This document shows, piece after piece, positions 47,448 through 55,579 of a stretch of 57,294 nucleotides of DNA. How positions within the stretch are numbered: position 1 is the first letter of the stretch; each line of letters starts with the position of its first letter. The notes beneath the pieces are model-generated. The model had not been told where the DNA came from. It saw only the letters and a program-made list of their open reading frames with translations, and made no database searches. A program made the position numbers and the translations under genes. The stretch comes from a virus. The stretch lies in IMG/VR virus record IMGVR_UViG_3300017748_000009, positions 1-57,294 of that record; one strand, written 5' to 3'.

Positions 47448-47833
47448 TTTGAATGTATTTCTGCATGACACCTACTGCATAAGCACATACATTTATTTAT
47501 TTCTTTTAAAATATTTTCTTTAGAATACCCTTTTGAACTACCATCCGCTACACAAAAATCTTTATTGTCTTGAGTATGGTGAAATTGTAAAGCATTTATT
47601 GAAAAGTTAGGATGGGTAGCTTTTGAGTAACCACACATACTACATTTTAATTTATTTTTTATTTTACTTAACCAATCTCTTCGCCTTTTCCTTCTTTTAA
47701 TTTTATAAATTCTTTTGCAATTCTTACATAAGTTATCCATTATGTCTACACCTGCTTTAGTTTTACGCCCACCCTTATAAAAGTTGTCGATTGTTTTTAC
47801 TTCACTACAGCTCCTGCATTTCTTAGATTTCAT
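47444..47833 (-). CDS. HNH endonuclease (129 aa)
   Basis: An N-terminal zinc finger (C6, C9, C36, C39) is followed by a basic linker (IKRRKRRRDWLSKIKNKLKC) and an HNH core: C64-x2-C67, HH at 85-86 (ALQFHHTQD), N113, and C119-x2-CH at 122-123 (CLCSRCHAEIH). All conserved HNH residues are present. Such proteins are homing endonucleases or packaging and restriction nucleases. Here it is a free-standing gene at the end of the replication block, overlapping the PD-(D/E)XK gene by 4 bases. Confidence 0.9.
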   Translation of the reverse strand: MKSKKCRSCSEVKTIDNFYKGGRKTKAGVDIMDNLCKNCKRIYKIKRRKRRRDWLSKIKNKLKCSMCGYSKATHPNFSINALQFHHTQDNKDFCVADGSSKGYSKENILKEINKCMCLCSRCHAEIHSK

Positions 47834-48005
47834 CTTGCATAGAATCTGAAAGGGCTTTAAGTTTTTTTTGAAATATATTTATGGTATGCTTTGTAACTTT
47901 ATATTCTTTGTCGCAGAGACTTTCATATATCTCACAATTAAACCCATTTAATTCATCCATCAATAGATTAATGTGCTGAATTCTTTCTTGTTCTAGGGCT
48001 GTCAT
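47823..48005 (-). CDS. Small helical protein (60 aa)
   Basis: MTALEQERIQHINLLMDELN... with two helices, Cys 24 and 31, and an acidic end (LKALSDSMQDEI). It overlaps the HNH gene by 11 bases. Function unknown. Confidence 0.68.
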   Translation of the reverse strand: MTALEQERIQHINLLMDELNGFNCEIYESLCDKEYKVTKHTINIFQKKLKALSDSMQDEI

Positions 48006-48013
48006 TTATTTTT

Positions 48014-48262
48014 TTATTTATCCATAGCATCTAATAACCTTGACCCAAGTTCTGAATCAACAGTTTTAATAGCTTTATATATTTTTCTTGAGTTTTTTCT
48101 AACCTCTAATCTTTCAGATTTCAGAGAGTCACTTCCTAAGTTAGTGTACTGTGAGCAATCTATTCGTAAAAGTTCATCTGTAATTTTTCTTACTGACCAA
48201 CTTTTAAATTCAATTATTTTATCTATATCTGAAAAAGTATAGCTCATTTGATTAAGTTTCAT
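48014..48262 (-). CDS. Small helical protein (82 aa)
   Basis: MKLNQMSYTFSDIDKIIEFK..., three or four charged helices with Trp at 22 and Cys at 35 (SVRKITDELLRIDCSQYTNL). It has a typical TTTAATTT-like leader. It lies 8 bases upstream of the 60-aa gene. No known domain; a small DNA- or host-protein-binding role is possible. Confidence 0.68.
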   Translation of the reverse strand: MKLNQMSYTFSDIDKIIEFKSWSVRKITDELLRIDCSQYTNLGSDSLKSERLEVRKNSRKIYKAIKTVDSELGSRLLDAMDK

Positions 48263-48281
48263 ACAATTTATAATTTATTTT

Positions 48282-48677
48282 TTAGTCATGCAACTGCTTC
48301 GTGCTTTTTTTTAATTCATCATATGCAGACTCAAGCTCTAAATAAGCCATTCTTAAATCTGTAAGAGAGTAATCTAATACAGGGTGGTTTGTGGATTCAA
48401 ATAAGTTTTTACACCTTAAATAAGACAACTCTAAATCTTTTTCTTGAGCAAGAAGCCAAGGTGCTTTTTTTATAACATGAATTACAGTTGCGTGATTTTT
48501 ACCTAGGAACTCACCTATTTTACTGTAACTTCCACCATATTTTCGTGCTATAAAATAAAACACTAATCTAGCATTAGTATATATTATTTTTCTACTCGGA
48601 CTTGCTATATCAATTCCAAACTCTGTATCTACTATCTTTTTAAGATAATTCAGATGTGTTGTTGTACGTTTCTTCAT
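48282..48677 (-). CDS. DnaA domain IV-like DNA-binding protein (131 aa)
   Basis: Residues 28-75 match DnaA C-terminal domain: RKIIYTNARLVFYFIARKYG then SYSKIGEFLGKNHATVIHVI. The HATVIH signature corresponds to the DnaA DHSTVIHA recognition helix that contacts DnaA boxes. The AAA+ domain is absent. A helical tail (LTDLRMAYLELESAYDELKK) follows. From memory, many Bacteroidota phages carry such stand-alone proteins next to nucleases. It probably binds phage origin or host oriC-type boxes. It overlaps the upstream gene by 38 bases. Confidence 0.82.
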   Translation of the reverse strand: MKKRTTTHLNYLKKIVDTEFGIDIASPSRKIIYTNARLVFYFIARKYGGSYSKIGEFLGKNHATVIHVIKKAPWLLAQEKDLELSYLRCKNLFESTNHPVLDYSLTDLRMAYLELESAYDELKKSTKQLHD

Positions 48678-48993
48678 TTAATTTAATTGTTTTTTTTTCA
48701 TTATAATAATCTAAATACTCATCAACATCTATAGGCTGTATGTCTAAAAATATAGGAGGCTCACCATGTTCCCTAATATATTCTACTTTAAAAAAATATG
48801 GAGATGAAAGTGCATTTGAAACACCTGCTATTTCTTGAGTCCAATGTTCTTGAGATGGTAACTGCTCGACAACTCTATCTACTTGGGTAGCAATTTGTAT
48901 TCCCAACTTTGGGTCCAACTCTCTAATTTTATCGACAAACCAATCATCAACTTCGTAATGTTTAATCTCCCCTATATACTTCTGTCTTTGCAT
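48640..48993 (-). CDS. Hypothetical protein (117 aa)
   Basis: MQRQKYIGEIKHYEVDDWFV... mixed alpha/beta, including VEYIREHGEPPIFLDIQPID (strand-turn-strand) and VDEYLDYYNEKKTIKLNEET. No known motif. It overlaps the VRR-NUC gene by 32 bases at its start and the DnaA-like gene by 38 bases at its end. Confidence 0.65.
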   Translation of the reverse strand: MQRQKYIGEIKHYEVDDWFVDKIRELDPKLGIQIATQVDRVVEQLPSQEHWTQEIAGVSNALSSPYFFKVEYIREHGEPPIFLDIQPIDVDEYLDYYNEKKTIKLNEETYNNTSELS

Positions 48994-49201
48994 ATTCTTT
49001 CAGTTCTTCTAACCTAAACTTTTGCAATTCTGAAACTACTCCATTTGGTCTTTTACATTCTACAAACAATACTTCTGAGTCTTTTGGTATCGCTATTAAA
49101 TCAGGGATACCGTTCTTGTTAGTTACTGTAAGTTTTATTACATAGTAACCTTCTTTTTCTAGTTGTTTAATTCTTTTTCTCTGTATTACCTGCTCTGTCA
49201 T
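48962..49201 (-). CDS. VRR-NUC domain nuclease (79 aa)
   Basis: Complete minimal VRR-NUC: an N-terminal helix (IKQLEKEGYYVIKL), G31-IPD34 (NGIPDLIAIP), E48-CK50 (VLFVECKRP) and Q60 (ELQKFRLEEL). D34, E48 and K50 form the PD-(D/E)XK metal site. Such phage proteins cut branched DNA structures and may resolve replication or recombination junctions. It overlaps the membrane protein upstream by 35 bases. Confidence 0.9.
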   Translation of the reverse strand: MTEQVIQRKRIKQLEKEGYYVIKLTVTNKNGIPDLIAIPKDSEVLFVECKRPNGVVSELQKFRLEELKEYAKTEVYRGD

Positions 49202-49373
49202 TTTTATAATCTATTAAAAATCCTATAGCTACTATTAAGTTCATGCCTAAGGAACAGAATAACTCATAGAGGTCATTAAAACTATGTATAGAAAGATGTA
49301 TATGACCAACCACCCAAAAAGGTACAGCTAAATTTTGGCTTATCCACACAAGTAAAAACCTAATAAACCTCAT
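49167..49373 (-). CDS. Small membrane protein (68 aa)
   Basis: Hydrophobic N-terminus (about 1-24, RFIRFLLVWISQNLAVPFWV) and a second segment (LFCSLGMNLIVAIGFLI, about 40-55), ending with a charged tail (YKNDRAGNTEKKN). It is two-pass or peripheral. The ATG is 2 bases after the helicase stop. A promoter-like TATCTTTG (49385-49378) lies just upstream but only 4 bases from this ATG. Function unknown. Confidence 0.68.
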   Translation of the reverse strand: MRFIRFLLVWISQNLAVPFWVVGHIHLSIHSFNDLYELFCSLGMNLIVAIGFLIDYKNDRAGNTEKKN

Positions 49374-49374
49374 A

Positions 49375-50610
49375 TTACAAAGATAATAAATCCTTTTTGA
49401 AATGATTTACCGTGTAATCTTTCTTGTTAATTACAGTTTTATATATGTCATTTTCTATTCCATCTTTTGCAAAGACCCAATAAACTTTATTTCTTAATCT
49501 TTCTTTGGTAGTCATTCGGTCTTTAGATTGCCAATAGGAGGTAGCTGAAAAGTCTATATTGTAATACACTAAACACTCGGCTTTAGATAAACTTATACCT
49601 TCCCTCCCACTAACAATCTGCAAAGCAATGTTTTTATTAGTAGAATTAAACTCGTCAAGCTCTGTTGTAAGAAAACTACCATATACATCTTTCATAGCTT
49701 CAAGTTCTTCCTTAAACTTATAAAAAATTGCAATCTTTTGGTTAAAAAAATGTTCCTTAATAAAACTTGCTTTGCTCCAATCTACAACCATAGATTTGCC
49801 TGATTCAAACTTTACAGTTCCCGAATACAACTGATGTAGTTTACTCATAAGCTTAACAGGTGTGTCACCTAAAACTACGTCCTTACTTCCTGAAAGAACT
49901 TTTTGTTGTTTAAATCTTTTAATCATTGAGTAGGTTGATTCTAATAACTCCACTTGTAATACTTCTTCTGTAGTTTCAACTTTAAAACCTGCTTGTTTTT
50001 GTGTGTAACTTATAGTATAAGGTTGCATGGTTCTTAAAATACTTGGCTTACCATTACTATAGTCATTGATATATAAAGAATTAATTTTTTTACGAGTTAC
50101 CTTTACATAATCCTTAGAAAAAGCGTAAAAGTTTTTAAAGTGATTAAAAGGATTGGCAGGAATACCATAGACCTGATGGTAGATTTGACTGTATGATTCA
50201 GGAGAAGGAGTACCTGATAACAAACAAACAGCAGGGTCGTACTTATGTATAAAATCTTTAACAGCTTTGGCTCTTTTGCTAGGCTTTGGAAATGCCCCTA
50301 ACCCATGGGATTCATCTAATATTAAAAAGTCACATCGTTTTACCATAAGCTTGTGCATGGACTCATAATTAATTACATGAAAGTTAAAATTAGGATTTAA
50401 TAATTTATAGTCTTTTGTTATAGAAGAAATTGCTTTCTTTTTTGTAATAAAAACTATGTCTTTAAAACCGCAGGAACTAGCAATCCCTAAAGAGGTTAAA
50501 GTTTTACCTGTTCTAACCTCCATAGCTAAATATACAAACCTATATTTATTTACAAGTTCAAGCCCTTTGGTTATTATTTTTTTCTGATACGGTCTCCAAT
50601 TTATTTTCAT
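49375..50610 (-). CDS. SNF2/DEAD-like helicase (411 aa)
   Basis: Superfamily 2 motor. Motif I is MEVRTGKTLTS (30-40), motif Ia is near DIVFITKKKA (51-60), motif II is DESH (99-102) and motif III is LSGTP (131-135). The second RecA domain has NIALQIVSGREGISLSKAEC with motif V, and motif VI SYWQSKDRMT near 360-370. This is a compact SNF2-type (DEXH) protein without accessory domains, common in phage replication modules for remodelling or fork support. The ATG follows two AAACACTAT boxes and overlaps the upstream gene by 206 bases less than full, that is by 53 bases. Confidence 0.9.
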   Translation of the reverse strand: MKINWRPYQKKIITKGLELVNKYRFVYLAMEVRTGKTLTSLGIASSCGFKDIVFITKKKAISSITKDYKLLNPNFNFHVINYESMHKLMVKRCDFLILDESHGLGAFPKPSKRAKAVKDFIHKYDPAVCLLSGTPSPESYSQIYHQVYGIPANPFNHFKNFYAFSKDYVKVTRKKINSLYINDYSNGKPSILRTMQPYTISYTQKQAGFKVETTEEVLQVELLESTYSMIKRFKQQKVLSGSKDVVLGDTPVKLMSKLHQLYSGTVKFESGKSMVVDWSKASFIKEHFFNQKIAIFYKFKEELEAMKDVYGSFLTTELDEFNSTNKNIALQIVSGREGISLSKAECLVYYNIDFSATSYWQSKDRMTTKERLRNKVYWVFAKDGIENDIYKTVINKKDYTVNHFKKDLLSL

Positions 50611-50815
50611 AGTGTTTTATAGTGTTTGTTATTCTTGTTCTTATTTCTTGGTCTTCAATTTCATTATAGACAAACTGCATCTTAACTGTAGCTTTTTTTC
50701 CTCGTCCTTGTCTTACTTCATGTTTTTTAAACATTACTTTTTGCAGCAGTCTTGCTTGTCGTAAAGATTCATGGTTATTATATCCTGTCGCTGCGTAATC
50801 AATTATGTCTTTCAT
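50558..50815 (-). CDS. Hypothetical basic protein (85 aa)
   Basis: MKDIIDYAATGYNNHESLRQ... helical, with a basic segment (LLQKVMFKKHEVRQGRGKKA) and an acidic-basic helix at the end. A TTG 3 bases upstream is also possible, but ATG at 50815 is preferred. It lies between the helicase and the 79-aa gene, overlapping both. It may be a helicase partner; unproven. Confidence 0.65.
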   Translation of the reverse strand: MKDIIDYAATGYNNHESLRQARLLQKVMFKKHEVRQGRGKKATVKMQFVYNEIEDQEIRTRITNTIKHYENKLETVSEKNNNQRA

Positions 50816-51038
50816 CAATGAATTTTTTTATTATCACACATTTTTCAAACTCTTCTTCCGCAGAAAAAAAATCTGTCATATCTAAAAGTAACTCAATAGA
50901 AATAGGCTTAGATGGGTGATGTAAAAAATAACTACGACCCTTTTCCATGATTGATTCATATTGAACATCATTAAATAAAACATCATAAGAATTTCTATAT
51001 GCTTCTTCAATATTTTTTAAGTCGGAAAAATCCATCAT
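50799..51038 (-). CDS. Hypothetical protein (79 aa)
   Basis: MMDFSDLKNIEEAYRNSYDV... helical, acidic, with ISIELLLDMTDFFSAEEEFE. It starts in an ATGA-type overlap with the primase-helicase stop, so it is translated with it. No domain known; possibly a small replication accessory protein. Confidence 0.65.
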   Translation of the reverse strand: MMDFSDLKNIEEAYRNSYDVLFNDVQYESIMEKGRSYFLHHPSKPISIELLLDMTDFFSAEEEFEKCVIIKKFIDERHN

Positions 51039-53452
51039 ATCAATTTGGTTTGAATGTTATTCTCTTCTTTTCTTTTTATTCTTATCCATCTACCTGTACC
51101 ATCTCTCCCCTCTTCAGGAGATAACCCTGTTTTGTAAACTGCAAAAGAGTATATCCATTTGTTAAATTTTATTCTTGATATAGTCAATTTAGCTTTGGGT
51201 CCATAGTCAGGGTATTGTTCTATAAAATCAAAGTAACAATCTTGTAATGAAATTCTTCTATCTATTTCAAGTTTTTCATTTTCTGTTGTTCCGTTTATTA
51301 TTCCACACCATTCAATAAAATCGTGTGATGTTTCAGCAGATAGTTGTCTAATTTTTAAATTTACAAATTTACTTTTAACCAATCCTTTTGATAAATATAA
51401 TTGTAGACAGCTAATCATATAGTTATCAAACATACACCATTCACTATCATCCCAATCTCCAAACATTAATTTTCCAAAATCATCTAAAGGTGAAAAGTTT
51501 TTGTTGTAGAATTGGTGCAATTCCAATTCCCACTTTCTTCTTACGAAAGAATTACCTGCCCCTTTTATAGCGTAGTTTGTCGTAATAGCTATCTTCGGAG
51601 ACTTACTAAATGGTATCTTAATAGCATCTTTGTTTTTCTTTTCTAGCGTTAAACCTTCTGTTACTACACTAAACAATCTTTCAAAATCAAATGCTTTCTT
51701 AACATCATCAAACACTAATATTTGTGTGTCGGCAGAAACTAATTGATAAGCAAAACTTCTTTCAAAATAAAATGATTTGCCATCTATAGTAACAACCTTT
51801 TTCATTTGTGACAAAGCGTTCATAAAAATACCCTTGCCTGTTCCACCTTCAGGGTTATCAGAAATAACCTCATCATTAAGTATAACGGCAGGACAATAAC
51901 TTAAATTCTTGTAACCATGCATAAGAAATCCTATCGTACTTTCCATTGATGCCATCCTATCTCCCTCGTTCTTACAAATGTTTGACACAAATTTTTTGTA
52001 ATCGCTTTGTAAAAATTCACACTCATTAAAGTTTCTATTAATAACATGGTCTTTCCATACATACCCACCTAAATCAATATAGTCTAAAACATCTAAAGAA
52101 TTTTTAGTTATTTTAATAGCACAATTTTTGTAATATAAATAAGATGTAGATTTTGTGTCTTCAATAAAATATATATCAATGGTCGACAATAAAGAAAGAA
52201 ACTCTTCACGAAAAAATCTTGTGTTGTCAGCAAAGTAATTATATATAGTTGGGTCATCTAATTCGATTAAGTGATTTAAAACAAAATCTTTTATTTGCTT
52301 TTCATCCGTATGGTCTATTAAATTATTTGTAACCTTAACAAATACATAGTTCTTACTTCCTTCAGGACAAAACTTATAAAAGCCATTGTCTTCTAAAAAC
52401 TGTTTGAATAAAATATGTACAACTTTAATTACACCTTTATCACTTTTAGTCCAAAACTTTTGTTCTTTGTTTTCCTCATCAACTCTTTGAAGGACAGCTT
52501 CGATAACTTGCCCATCTATACTTGTTTCAGATAACTGAGATTTTATTTCTTTTTTTGATACCCCACGCCTGAGTTTTACTTTAATGTTATTTATTCTTTC
52601 ATCATCTTCGTAATACTTGGTGCCAAAATTTTGTGTCTGTGCATAAGCACTATCTATAGTTCTATTAATTTCACTCAGTCCAAAATCTTTTGTTTGGTAG
52701 TTGCTTAATACATAATTGGCTAAAGATTTATTTATGCCATAATCATTAAATGCTGAAGCTAATACAAAGACATTATTATTTCTTTGCCCTTCCACCATCG
52801 GGTATTTTTTTAACCACCATTTGGTAAGTATCTCAACAATTTTATTTTCATCAGTTATAGGTATCGTTGGAAGGTCTCGTAATGTATGTCTTTCTTGGTA
52901 TTCCTTTTCTTCTATAGTATCCCAAACACTTGAGTTTTCATTTACATATATTAATGGGTCATAGCTTTCGTAACATACTCGTGATACATTTTTGCAAGTA
53001 ATGTCAAAGTGGGGATTATCAAAATGTTTTTGAAGTGAATTAAAATAATTAACATGATTGTCAGCATCATTAGGTATTTTAACCAACACCTTTAATCCTT
53101 GACCTGATGGACTTATGAAAGTAGAATAAACATAATTATTTTTCGTCAGGTTTTCTTTATCCTGTAATAATTCTTTGTTCTTTTCATAGCCATCAAAATC
53201 TAAACATATTATTCCTGTGTGTTCTTGAATAGAACTATCGTTTCTCTTATTAAAGATACCTGAAAAACATATTGCAGGTAACATCTTTTTTAATTCGTTT
53301 CGTTCTGTTTTTCTTTTTTCAGAACGGATTTGTTTTACTAATTCTTTTGTTGCACCGTTTTTAATTCTTTTAAGTATATGTCCAATAGGTCTATGAAAAG
53401 GCGTATCGGTTTCCTTAATATTTTTAAATATAGTTATGTGTTGTTCTTGCAT
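51035..53452 (-). CDS. Primase - SF3 helicase fusion (805 aa)
   Basis: The N-terminal region (about 1-190) matches the primase-like domain typical of Bacteroides mobile elements: GIICLDFDGYEKN (first acid cluster) and FISPSGQGLKVLVKIP (second half of the active site). A primase C-terminal helical domain follows (VEGQRNNNVFVLASAFNDYG, near 220-240). The helicase is SF3/D5-like: Walker A NPEGGTGKGIFMNA near 533-546, Walker B QILVFDDVKKA near 575-585, and a sensor-like ITTNYAIKGAGNSFVRRKWE near 620-640. This one protein can prime and unwind DNA. No DNA polymerase accompanies it, so host polymerase III is presumably used. Confidence 0.9.
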   Translation of the reverse strand: MQEQHITIFKNIKETDTPFHRPIGHILKRIKNGATKELVKQIRSEKRKTERNELKKMLPAICFSGIFNKRNDSSIQEHTGIICLDFDGYEKNKELLQDKENLTKNNYVYSTFISPSGQGLKVLVKIPNDADNHVNYFNSLQKHFDNPHFDITCKNVSRVCYESYDPLIYVNENSSVWDTIEEKEYQERHTLRDLPTIPITDENKIVEILTKWWLKKYPMVEGQRNNNVFVLASAFNDYGINKSLANYVLSNYQTKDFGLSEINRTIDSAYAQTQNFGTKYYEDDERINNIKVKLRRGVSKKEIKSQLSETSIDGQVIEAVLQRVDEENKEQKFWTKSDKGVIKVVHILFKQFLEDNGFYKFCPEGSKNYVFVKVTNNLIDHTDEKQIKDFVLNHLIELDDPTIYNYFADNTRFFREEFLSLLSTIDIYFIEDTKSTSYLYYKNCAIKITKNSLDVLDYIDLGGYVWKDHVINRNFNECEFLQSDYKKFVSNICKNEGDRMASMESTIGFLMHGYKNLSYCPAVILNDEVISDNPEGGTGKGIFMNALSQMKKVVTIDGKSFYFERSFAYQLVSADTQILVFDDVKKAFDFERLFSVVTEGLTLEKKNKDAIKIPFSKSPKIAITTNYAIKGAGNSFVRRKWELELHQFYNKNFSPLDDFGKLMFGDWDDSEWCMFDNYMISCLQLYLSKGLVKSKFVNLKIRQLSAETSHDFIEWCGIINGTTENEKLEIDRRISLQDCYFDFIEQYPDYGPKAKLTISRIKFNKWIYSFAVYKTGLSPEEGRDGTGRWIRIKRKEENNIQTKLI

Positions 53453-53468
53453 TTAATTATAGTGGTTT

Positions 53469-53494
53469 AAAAAAGGGGTAGCCGAAACTACCCC
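53469..53494 (-). terminator. Intrinsic terminator between SSB and primase genes
   Basis: On the minus strand GGGGTAG (53494-53488), loop TTTCGG, CTACCCC (53481-53475), then six T (53474-53469). It lies 9 bases after the SSB-like stop and 17 bases before the primase ATG. It would reduce primase-helicase expression relative to SSB. Confidence 0.85.
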
Positions 53495-53502
53495 CTGATT
53501 AT

Positions 53503-53763
53503 TTAAAATGGTAAATCAGCCCCTTCTTTTTCAGGAGACTTTTCTGTAGCTGTTTTAGGCACAAATGTATCTAGTTCAATGTAAAAGCTTCCACTTTTAG
53601 CCTTGTTACAATTCAGGTTTACCCAACCCCCTTTATGATGTTTCTTCATAAACGCAATCGCATCGTCAACTTTAACACTTATCCTTCCAACAACAAAGTC
53701 AGGAGCATTATCTCTTCTTTTGAAAGAGAAACCATCTGCAAATATTTTTTCATCATTCGCCAT
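53503..53763 (-). CDS. Single-stranded DNA-binding-like protein (86 aa)
   Basis: A short beta-rich protein with FSFKRRDNAPDFVVGRISVK, GGWVNLNCNKAKSGSFYIEL (strands of an OB-like fold) and a C-terminal tip EGADLPF. An acidic end closing with L/I-P-F is the docking peptide of SSB proteins for replication partners. It lies between exonuclease/annealing genes and the primase-helicase, the right place for an SSB. Half the size of bacterial SSB, but similar to several phage SSBs. Followed by an intrinsic terminator, so it may be made in excess. Confidence 0.8.
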   Translation of the reverse strand: MANDEKIFADGFSFKRRDNAPDFVVGRISVKVDDAIAFMKKHHKGGWVNLNCNKAKSGSFYIELDTFVPKTATEKSPEKEGADLPF

Positions 53764-53932
53764 AGTTTTTAATTTTAATTTTTTGTTCCATTAGTTTAAT
53801 AGTTGAGGCAACTAATTCATAGTAGCCATGGATATTGTCTTGCTCCAACGGAACTTCAATAACAAAACTCGTCCTTTTTCTTTTAACTTTTATCTTACTA
53901 TATAACTTGTTTAAGATAGTGAAGGTCAACAT
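53753..53932 (-). CDS. Small hypothetical protein (59 aa)
   Basis: The frame is open further upstream, but that part lies inside the exonuclease gene. The ATG at 53932 (MLTFTILNKLYSKIKVKRKR) is chosen. It overlaps the exonuclease end by 35 bases and the SSB start by 11. Basic centre and a helical end (YYELVASTIKLMEQKI). Unknown function. Confidence 0.6.
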   Translation of the reverse strand: MLTFTILNKLYSKIKVKRKRTSFVIEVPLEQDNIHGYYELVASTIKLMEQKIKIKNYGE

Positions 53933-54656
53933 CTTTAGTTTTATTTTCTCCAAAGAATTCTTTGTAAACCTTAAGAGCTTGTTCCACTTTGTAAGCACCC
54001 CTTTCGTAACTCTCGTCAGATAATTCATACATTCCCAACACTTGTGTAGACTTATCAATAACAAGAAACAAAATAGGCTTACCAAAAAGCTCACGATAAA
54101 TATAACCTTGTGAATCATAATTGTAATTATAAATACTGTTTTTAAATTTCATAATGTCACCACTTGTCTTTAAGTCAATAACATAATCTTTATGAACTAT
54201 ATCAGCCTTCCCTTTCCACAATGCACCACCATCGAACTCTCCTATGTTTTTGACACTTGGAACTTCAAATTGGTTTTCTGCATCCTGTATAAGTTCGTAG
54301 AAATCTAGATGACTGAGCATAGTATCGCACCATTTATCTACCTGTATCTTTTCAGACTCAAGCATTGCATAAGGCACTAAATTATCAGCACAAAATTCCT
54401 TATATGCTTTGGAATTTCTGCTATTAACATTCGCTATAAGAAAATCTTTTACTTTTTCAGGCTCAAGTATTTTACAATGAAAGTATCTTCCTAATATAAA
54501 TTCTTTTCTATCAGGCTGAGGAACACCAAACATTTTTGGGTTTTTCAGTAAGGTACTAATATCGGAATTACTTATAAATTGCTTACCAATTCCTGAGTAA
54601 TATTCTGTATCAGATTTAAGAAGATTAATTACTTTTTTAGTTACTTTTTTCTCCAT
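53898..54656 (-). CDS. PD-(D/E)XK exonuclease, RecE/YqaJ-like (252 aa)
   Basis: Motifs in order: SNSDISTLLKNP near 29-40, GRYFH (56-60, conserved helix with H), D152 in WKGKADIVH, D161-LK163 (VIDLKTSG) and Q183 (DSQGYIY). This is the D...(D/E)XK...Q layout of phage 5'-3' exonucleases of the RecE/lambda type. With the annealing protein encoded upstream (20-base overlap) it forms a two-component recombination pair. The ATG at 54656 follows an AAAACACTAC motif. Confidence 0.9.
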   Translation of the reverse strand: MEKKVTKKVINLLKSDTEYYSGIGKQFISNSDISTLLKNPKMFGVPQPDRKEFILGRYFHCKILEPEKVKDFLIANVNSRNSKAYKEFCADNLVPYAMLESEKIQVDKWCDTMLSHLDFYELIQDAENQFEVPSVKNIGEFDGGALWKGKADIVHKDYVIDLKTSGDIMKFKNSIYNYNYDSQGYIYRELFGKPILFLVIDKSTQVLGMYELSDESYERGAYKVEQALKVYKEFFGENKTKDVDLHYLKQVI

Positions 54657-55182
54657 CCTGTAGTGTTTTCTTTATTTGGTTTTTAACTTTTGTAGTTACG
54701 TTATATTTTTTAGATATATTGTTTATTATCCATTCAAGCCCCTGAGATTTATTAGATGCTACATATCTTAATACGTCTGTCATCTTTTCATCATTTAGTT
54801 CCATCAAAACCTGTTTAGAAGTAGTCGTGTCACTATGTGTTTGGTTTGCAATAGCATTTTTAACCTCATCTGCTGTTGCTACGGAACTTTCAATACCTAT
54901 TCCAAAATTACCCAATGCTCTACCCCAAGCTGATGTCTCGCAGTTCTCTACATAGGATGTTTTGTTTATGAAGGTACTACCTTTTTCTTCTTCGGCTAAT
55001 CCTGTTGCTAAGACAACTCCATCATTTATTATTTTTGCTTGAATCAAAATAGATGTATCTGTTTTTTCTATAACTTCAGATACTAATGAAAAATTTGGAT
55101 AATTTTTACGAAAATATATTAATCTTTCGTTTACTTCGACATACTGTCTGCCTTTAATGTTTACTGTTTTTAATTTAGTCAT
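54637..55182 (-). CDS. Putative single-strand annealing / recombination protein (181 aa)
   Basis: The N-terminal 110 residues (KGRQYVEVNERLIYFRKNYP, VLATGLAEEEKGSTFINKTS, YVENCETSAWGRALGNFGIG) match a phage family with the string S-x-x-N-K-T-S-Y-x-E-N-C-E-T-S-A-x-G-R-A-L. This family is encoded next to exonuclease genes and is thought to anneal ssDNA (Rad52/ERF-like). The C-terminal part is helical and basic (KKYNVTTKVKNQIKKTLQDG). Coupled to the exonuclease. Confidence 0.72.
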   Translation of the reverse strand: MTKLKTVNIKGRQYVEVNERLIYFRKNYPNFSLVSEVIEKTDTSILIQAKIINDGVVLATGLAEEEKGSTFINKTSYVENCETSAWGRALGNFGIGIESSVATADEVKNAIANQTHSDTTTSKQVLMELNDEKMTDVLRYVASNKSQGLEWIINNISKKYNVTTKVKNQIKKTLQDGEKSN

Positions 55183-55579
55183 TTTTTATTTTATTTAATT
55201 TATTACTAATATAATTGTATTTACTTAACACTCTAATTCGTGCTGTTTTTAACGATTGAATTTGTTTGGGATTTCTTTTGGTGTTTACTTCGTTTCTCAT
55301 AGACACTTCTATTTTATTTAATCTGTGCTTACAATTTTCCAAAGCTATTTTATATACACCATATCTCCATCCACCTTCAAAAAAATAATTTAATTCGTTA
55401 GTTAATTCTTCATAATAATCACCACCTCGTGTAGTATTATATATGATAATATCATTTGATTTAGTGTCGTGGACTATTTTAATTCCAAACAATGTACGTG
55501 CAGAATAATTTTTCCCATCTAATGCACAGGCATAATTATCATTCTTAGCCTCAAACCAAATATGCTCTAACCCTATCAA
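55175..55579 (-). CDS. Hypothetical protein (134 aa)
   Basis: First half beta-rich (MIGLEHIWFEAKNDNYACAL, then TKSNDIIIYNTTRGGDYYEE), second half a long basic helix (SLKTARIRVLSKYNYISNKL). No known domain. It overlaps the DnaA-like gene by 4 and the annealing gene by 8 bases. Possibly a replication accessory protein. Confidence 0.68.
   Translation of the reverse strand: MIGLEHIWFEAKNDNYACALDGKNYSARTLFGIKIVHDTKSNDIIIYNTTRGGDYYEELTNELNYFFEGGWRYGVYKIALENCKHRLNKIEVSMRNEVNTKRNPKQIQSLKTARIRVLSKYNYISNKLNKIKND

Noticed and set aside
54001-54020. TTTC and TCGTCAG boxes on the plus strand as a minus-strand hammerhead
   Set aside because: The bases between the boxes cannot form stem II. It lies within the exonuclease gene.
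53933-54118. Upstream extension of the 59-aa gene, giving a hydrophobic N-terminus
   Set aside because: It lies entirely within the exonuclease gene in another frame. The ATG at 53932 gives a normal short overlap.
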